Source: Mycolicibacterium anyangense (GTDB taxonomy: Bacteria; Actinomycetota; Actinomycetes; Mycobacteriales; Mycobacteriaceae). Taken from it: a stretch of 64,000 bases of DNA. Positions 62,189-64,000 of the stretch are shown one piece after another; position 1 is the first letter of the stretch; every line of letters begins with the position of its first letter. Below the pieces are notes generated by a model. The model saw only the letters and a program-made list of their open reading frames with translations, was not told where the DNA came from and did not search any database. Location of the stretch: positions 496,001 through 560,000 of the forward strand of contig NZ_AP022620.1 of NCBI RefSeq assembly GCF_010731855.1, in the 5' to 3' direction. A program made the position numbers and the translations under genes.

Positions 62189-63447
62189 CATTGCAGGACA
62201 AGCCCATCAGTGCCGAGGCCCCGGGCACCGCGCCGGCCGGTAAGCCGGCCCGGACCCGCATCGTCGGTCTGGACGGGCCACGCGGTCTGGCCTGCGCGGC
62301 GGTGCTGGTGCTGCACGTCAACGCCCACTATTCACCGAAGGTGATGGACAGCTTCAAACTGCAACTGCTGGGCCAGGCACTGGTGTTCTTCTTCGCCCTG
62401 AGCGGATTTCTGCTCTACCTGCCGTTCGTCCGTGCGATTCTCGCCGACCCCGGTACGGTCCGGCCACCCGACACCAGGGTCTTCGCGGTACACCGGGTCC
62501 TGCGGGTGTTCCCGGCCTACCTGACCATCTTCCTGATCAGCAGCCTGGTGTTCGGGGCGGTCTATCTGGAGAACGTGGCCATCCAGCCACCGGGGACCGA
62601 TGCCGGCACCGGGCGGATGACAGCTCCTGGCGCCATCGTCGCCAACCTCACCCTGCTGCAAAGCTATCTGCCGCAGTACTTTCAAACCGGCCTCAACCCG
62701 TCCTGGTCACTGTCGCTGGAGTTGGTGTTCTACCTGTCGCTGCCGATCTTCGGGGCCCTCGCGCTGGCACTGCGCCGTCGCACCGGGCTGGCGCCGATCG
62801 GTATCGCGCTGCTGGCCCCGCTGACCCTGGTCGTCATCGGCGCGGTGGGCAAGGCGCTGGCGCCGGCGGTGCAGCGGGAGGTCGGCGTCTTCGACCCCAA
62901 TCTCGCCGAGTGGGGGCCGAACTGGCTTGCGGTCTACAACCGCAGCTTCGTCTCGCTTGCCGACAACTTCGCCTTCGGGATGGTCGCCGCGGTGCTGTTC
63001 GCCGCGATCGCCTCGGGGCTGCTCACCGGCCACGTCGTGCGCCGGCTGCGGTGGTATTGCGCACCGCTGCTGGCGGTATCGGCGGCGGCCAGCCTGGCGC
63101 TGATCGCGGTGCACTCCCACGTCTCGAGCACCGCGGTGGCACTGCTGTCCGGGCTGGTGATCCTGTTCATCGTCGCGCCGCTGGCCCGCGGCGAACAATC
63201 CCGATTCGCCGGCGGCCTGGATTGGGCCCCGGTGCGCTATGTCGGGGAGATCTCGTTGTCGGTGTACCTGTGGCACTTTCCGGTATTGCTGGTGCTCGGA
63301 AGGTGGGGTCTGATGGCCGGTGACACCCTGGCCGGCATGCTCCGCAATGTGGCTCTGGTGCTCACTGTCAGCCTCGCGCTGGCCGCACTGACCCACCGGT
63401 TCGTCGAGAAACCGGCGATGGCCCTGGCGAAGCGATACCGTCGATGA
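62185..63447 (+). CDS. Acyltransferase-3 family membrane protein (OafA-like)
   Basis: A 420-residue integral membrane O-acyltransferase with about ten helices. The first helix carries VGLDGPRGLACAAVLVLHVN with the family His, followed by FFALSGFLLYLPF and NPSWSLSLELVFYLSLPI with the conserved Trp/Ser/Glu region. It would acylate a sugar of the polymer on the outer side. ATG 62185 overlaps the preceding esterase stop, and its TGA overlaps the third esterase ATG. Confidence 0.9.
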   Translation: MTLQDKPISAEAPGTAPAGKPARTRIVGLDGPRGLACAAVLVLHVNAHYSPKVMDSFKLQLLGQALVFFFALSGFLLYLPFVRAILADPGTVRPPDTRVFAVHRVLRVFPAYLTIFLISSLVFGAVYLENVAIQPPGTDAGTGRMTAPGAIVANLTLLQSYLPQYFQTGLNPSWSLSLELVFYLSLPIFGALALALRRRTGLAPIGIALLAPLTLVVIGAVGKALAPAVQREVGVFDPNLAEWGPNWLAVYNRSFVSLADNFAFGMVAAVLFAAIASGLLTGHVVRRLRWYCAPLLAVSAAASLALIAVHSHVSSTAVALLSGLVILFIVAPLARGEQSRFAGGLDWAPVRYVGEISLSVYLWHFPVLLVLGRWGLMAGDTLAGMLRNVALVLTVSLALAALTHRFVEKPAMALAKRYRR

Positions 63448-64000
63448 GGATCAGATCCGTGGCGGTGGTCCTGGCTGCCGTGGCCGCCACCCTCGTGCTG
63501 ACGGCGGCCGGCGTGGTGGCCTACCGCGCCGGCGCGAGCTGGCTGCGCGGCGGTGCCGGCGGTGCTCCGGCCGCGGTGAGTTCGGCCACGCTCGGCGGGT
63601 CCGGGCCCGGAACCTTGGTCAGTGCCATGACGATGCCGAATCTCACCGGCACACTGGCGTCCCTCGGGGTGCGCTCGGCCCGGGTGGTGTACCACTCGAC
63701 GGAGGGCGACACCGGGGATCCGACGATCGTGTCGGGGACGGTCTTCGTTCCGAAAGGAACTGCGCCGCAGGGTGGATGGCCGGTGATCGCGTTCGGCCAC
63801 GGCACCACCGGAATCCAGCAGCCCTGCGCCCCGTCGTTGTCGGACAACCTGCTGGGGCAGGCCCCGGTGGTGGCGGGATTCATCAAGCTCGGGTTCGCGG
63901 TCGCGTTCGCCGACTACCAAGGCCTCGGTGCGGCGGGTAACCATCCGTACCTGGATGCCAGGACGGCGGGACGCAACATCATCGACGCCGTGCGGGCGCT
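63444..64000 (+). CDS. Exported esterase, secretory-lipase family (3 of 3; 3' end outside window)
   Basis: The first 185 or so residues of a third paralogue. The signal or anchor helix (AVVLAAVAATLVLTAAGVVAYRAG) has no lipobox Cys, so it is either cleaved or membrane-anchored, unlike its two lipoprotein relatives. GGSGPGTLVSA, FGHGTTGIQQPCAPSLSDNLLG, DYQGLGAAGNHPYLDA and GRNIIDAVRA match them block by block. The frame is open at the last base; the nucleophile region lies beyond the window. Confidence 0.85.
   Translation, partial: MRIRSVAVVLAAVAATLVLTAAGVVAYRAGASWLRGGAGGAPAAVSSATLGGSGPGTLVSAMTMPNLTGTLASLGVRSARVVYHSTEGDTGDPTIVSGTVFVPKGTAPQGGWPVIAFGHGTTGIQQPCAPSLSDNLLGQAPVVAGFIKLGFAVAFADYQGLGAAGNHPYLDARTAGRNIIDAVRA

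Overview
The window is high-GC actinobacterial DNA, almost certainly a rapidly growing Mycobacterium/Mycolicibacterium or a close relative. The evidence is gene content and order: viuB-xerC, an M23 peptidase opposite rpsB-tsf-amiC, then pyrH-frr-cdsA-rlmN and a DUF2631 protein follow the M. tuberculosis Rv2895c-Rv2876 block (order recalled, not searched). An mmpS-mmpL pair, F420-type oxidoreductases and many fad-type lipid genes agree with this. Start codons are often GTG and genes are frequently joined by 4-base ATGA/GTGA overlaps.

Layout. (1) 1-12010, plus strand: a catabolic run with a crotonase, an acyl-CoA dehydrogenase, an FAD oxidoreductase, a CitE-like lyase, a membrane protein, an SCP2-type sterol carrier, an acyl-CoA synthetase, an SDR, an aldehyde dehydrogenase, a 3Fe-4S ferredoxin, a 7Fe-ferredoxin/ferredoxin reductase and a P450. 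It could oxidise, activate and shorten a hydrophobic, perhaps isoprenoid or steroid-like, substrate. A strong terminator ends it. (2) 12168-21577: more acyl-CoA chemistry (two acyl-CoA dehydrogenases, a thiolase), two TetR regulators, an APH-fold protein, a SnoaL-like protein, an F420-type LLM oxidoreductase, a PPOX-fold protein, and a paralogue of the membrane protein in region 1. AT-rich elements of similar sequence precede three of the lipid genes. (3) 21674-46982: the conserved core (viuB, xerC, selO, M23, rpsB, tsf, amiC, pyrH, frr, cdsA, rlmN). It is interrupted by mmpS-mmpL with a divergent 55-residue Cys-rich protein under a CsoR-like palindrome, by an SDR/TetR pair with twin operators, and by an operon joining an FtsX-type ABC exporter, an APC permease and a copper amine oxidase. 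A photolyase and a PuuE-like deacetylase follow. (4) 47265-64000 and beyond: a Wzx/Wzy-type exopolysaccharide locus.

The polysaccharide locus is the most unusual part. It encodes three GT4-type glycosyltransferases, two tandem GDP-mannose dehydratase-family proteins, a hexapeptide acetyltransferase, a Wzx-like flippase, a Wzy/O-antigen-ligase-like protein, a wall-targeted glycoside hydrolase with LGFP-like repeats, a Wzz-CpsD-like protein with an altered Walker A, a second Wzz, an acyltransferase-3 protein and three related exported esterases. The genes are translationally coupled almost throughout. The likely product is a lipid-linked, 6-deoxyhexose-containing, acylated polymer that is flipped, polymerised and then trimmed or deacylated. 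No initiating phosphoglycosyltransferase is visible; it may lie beyond the right edge.
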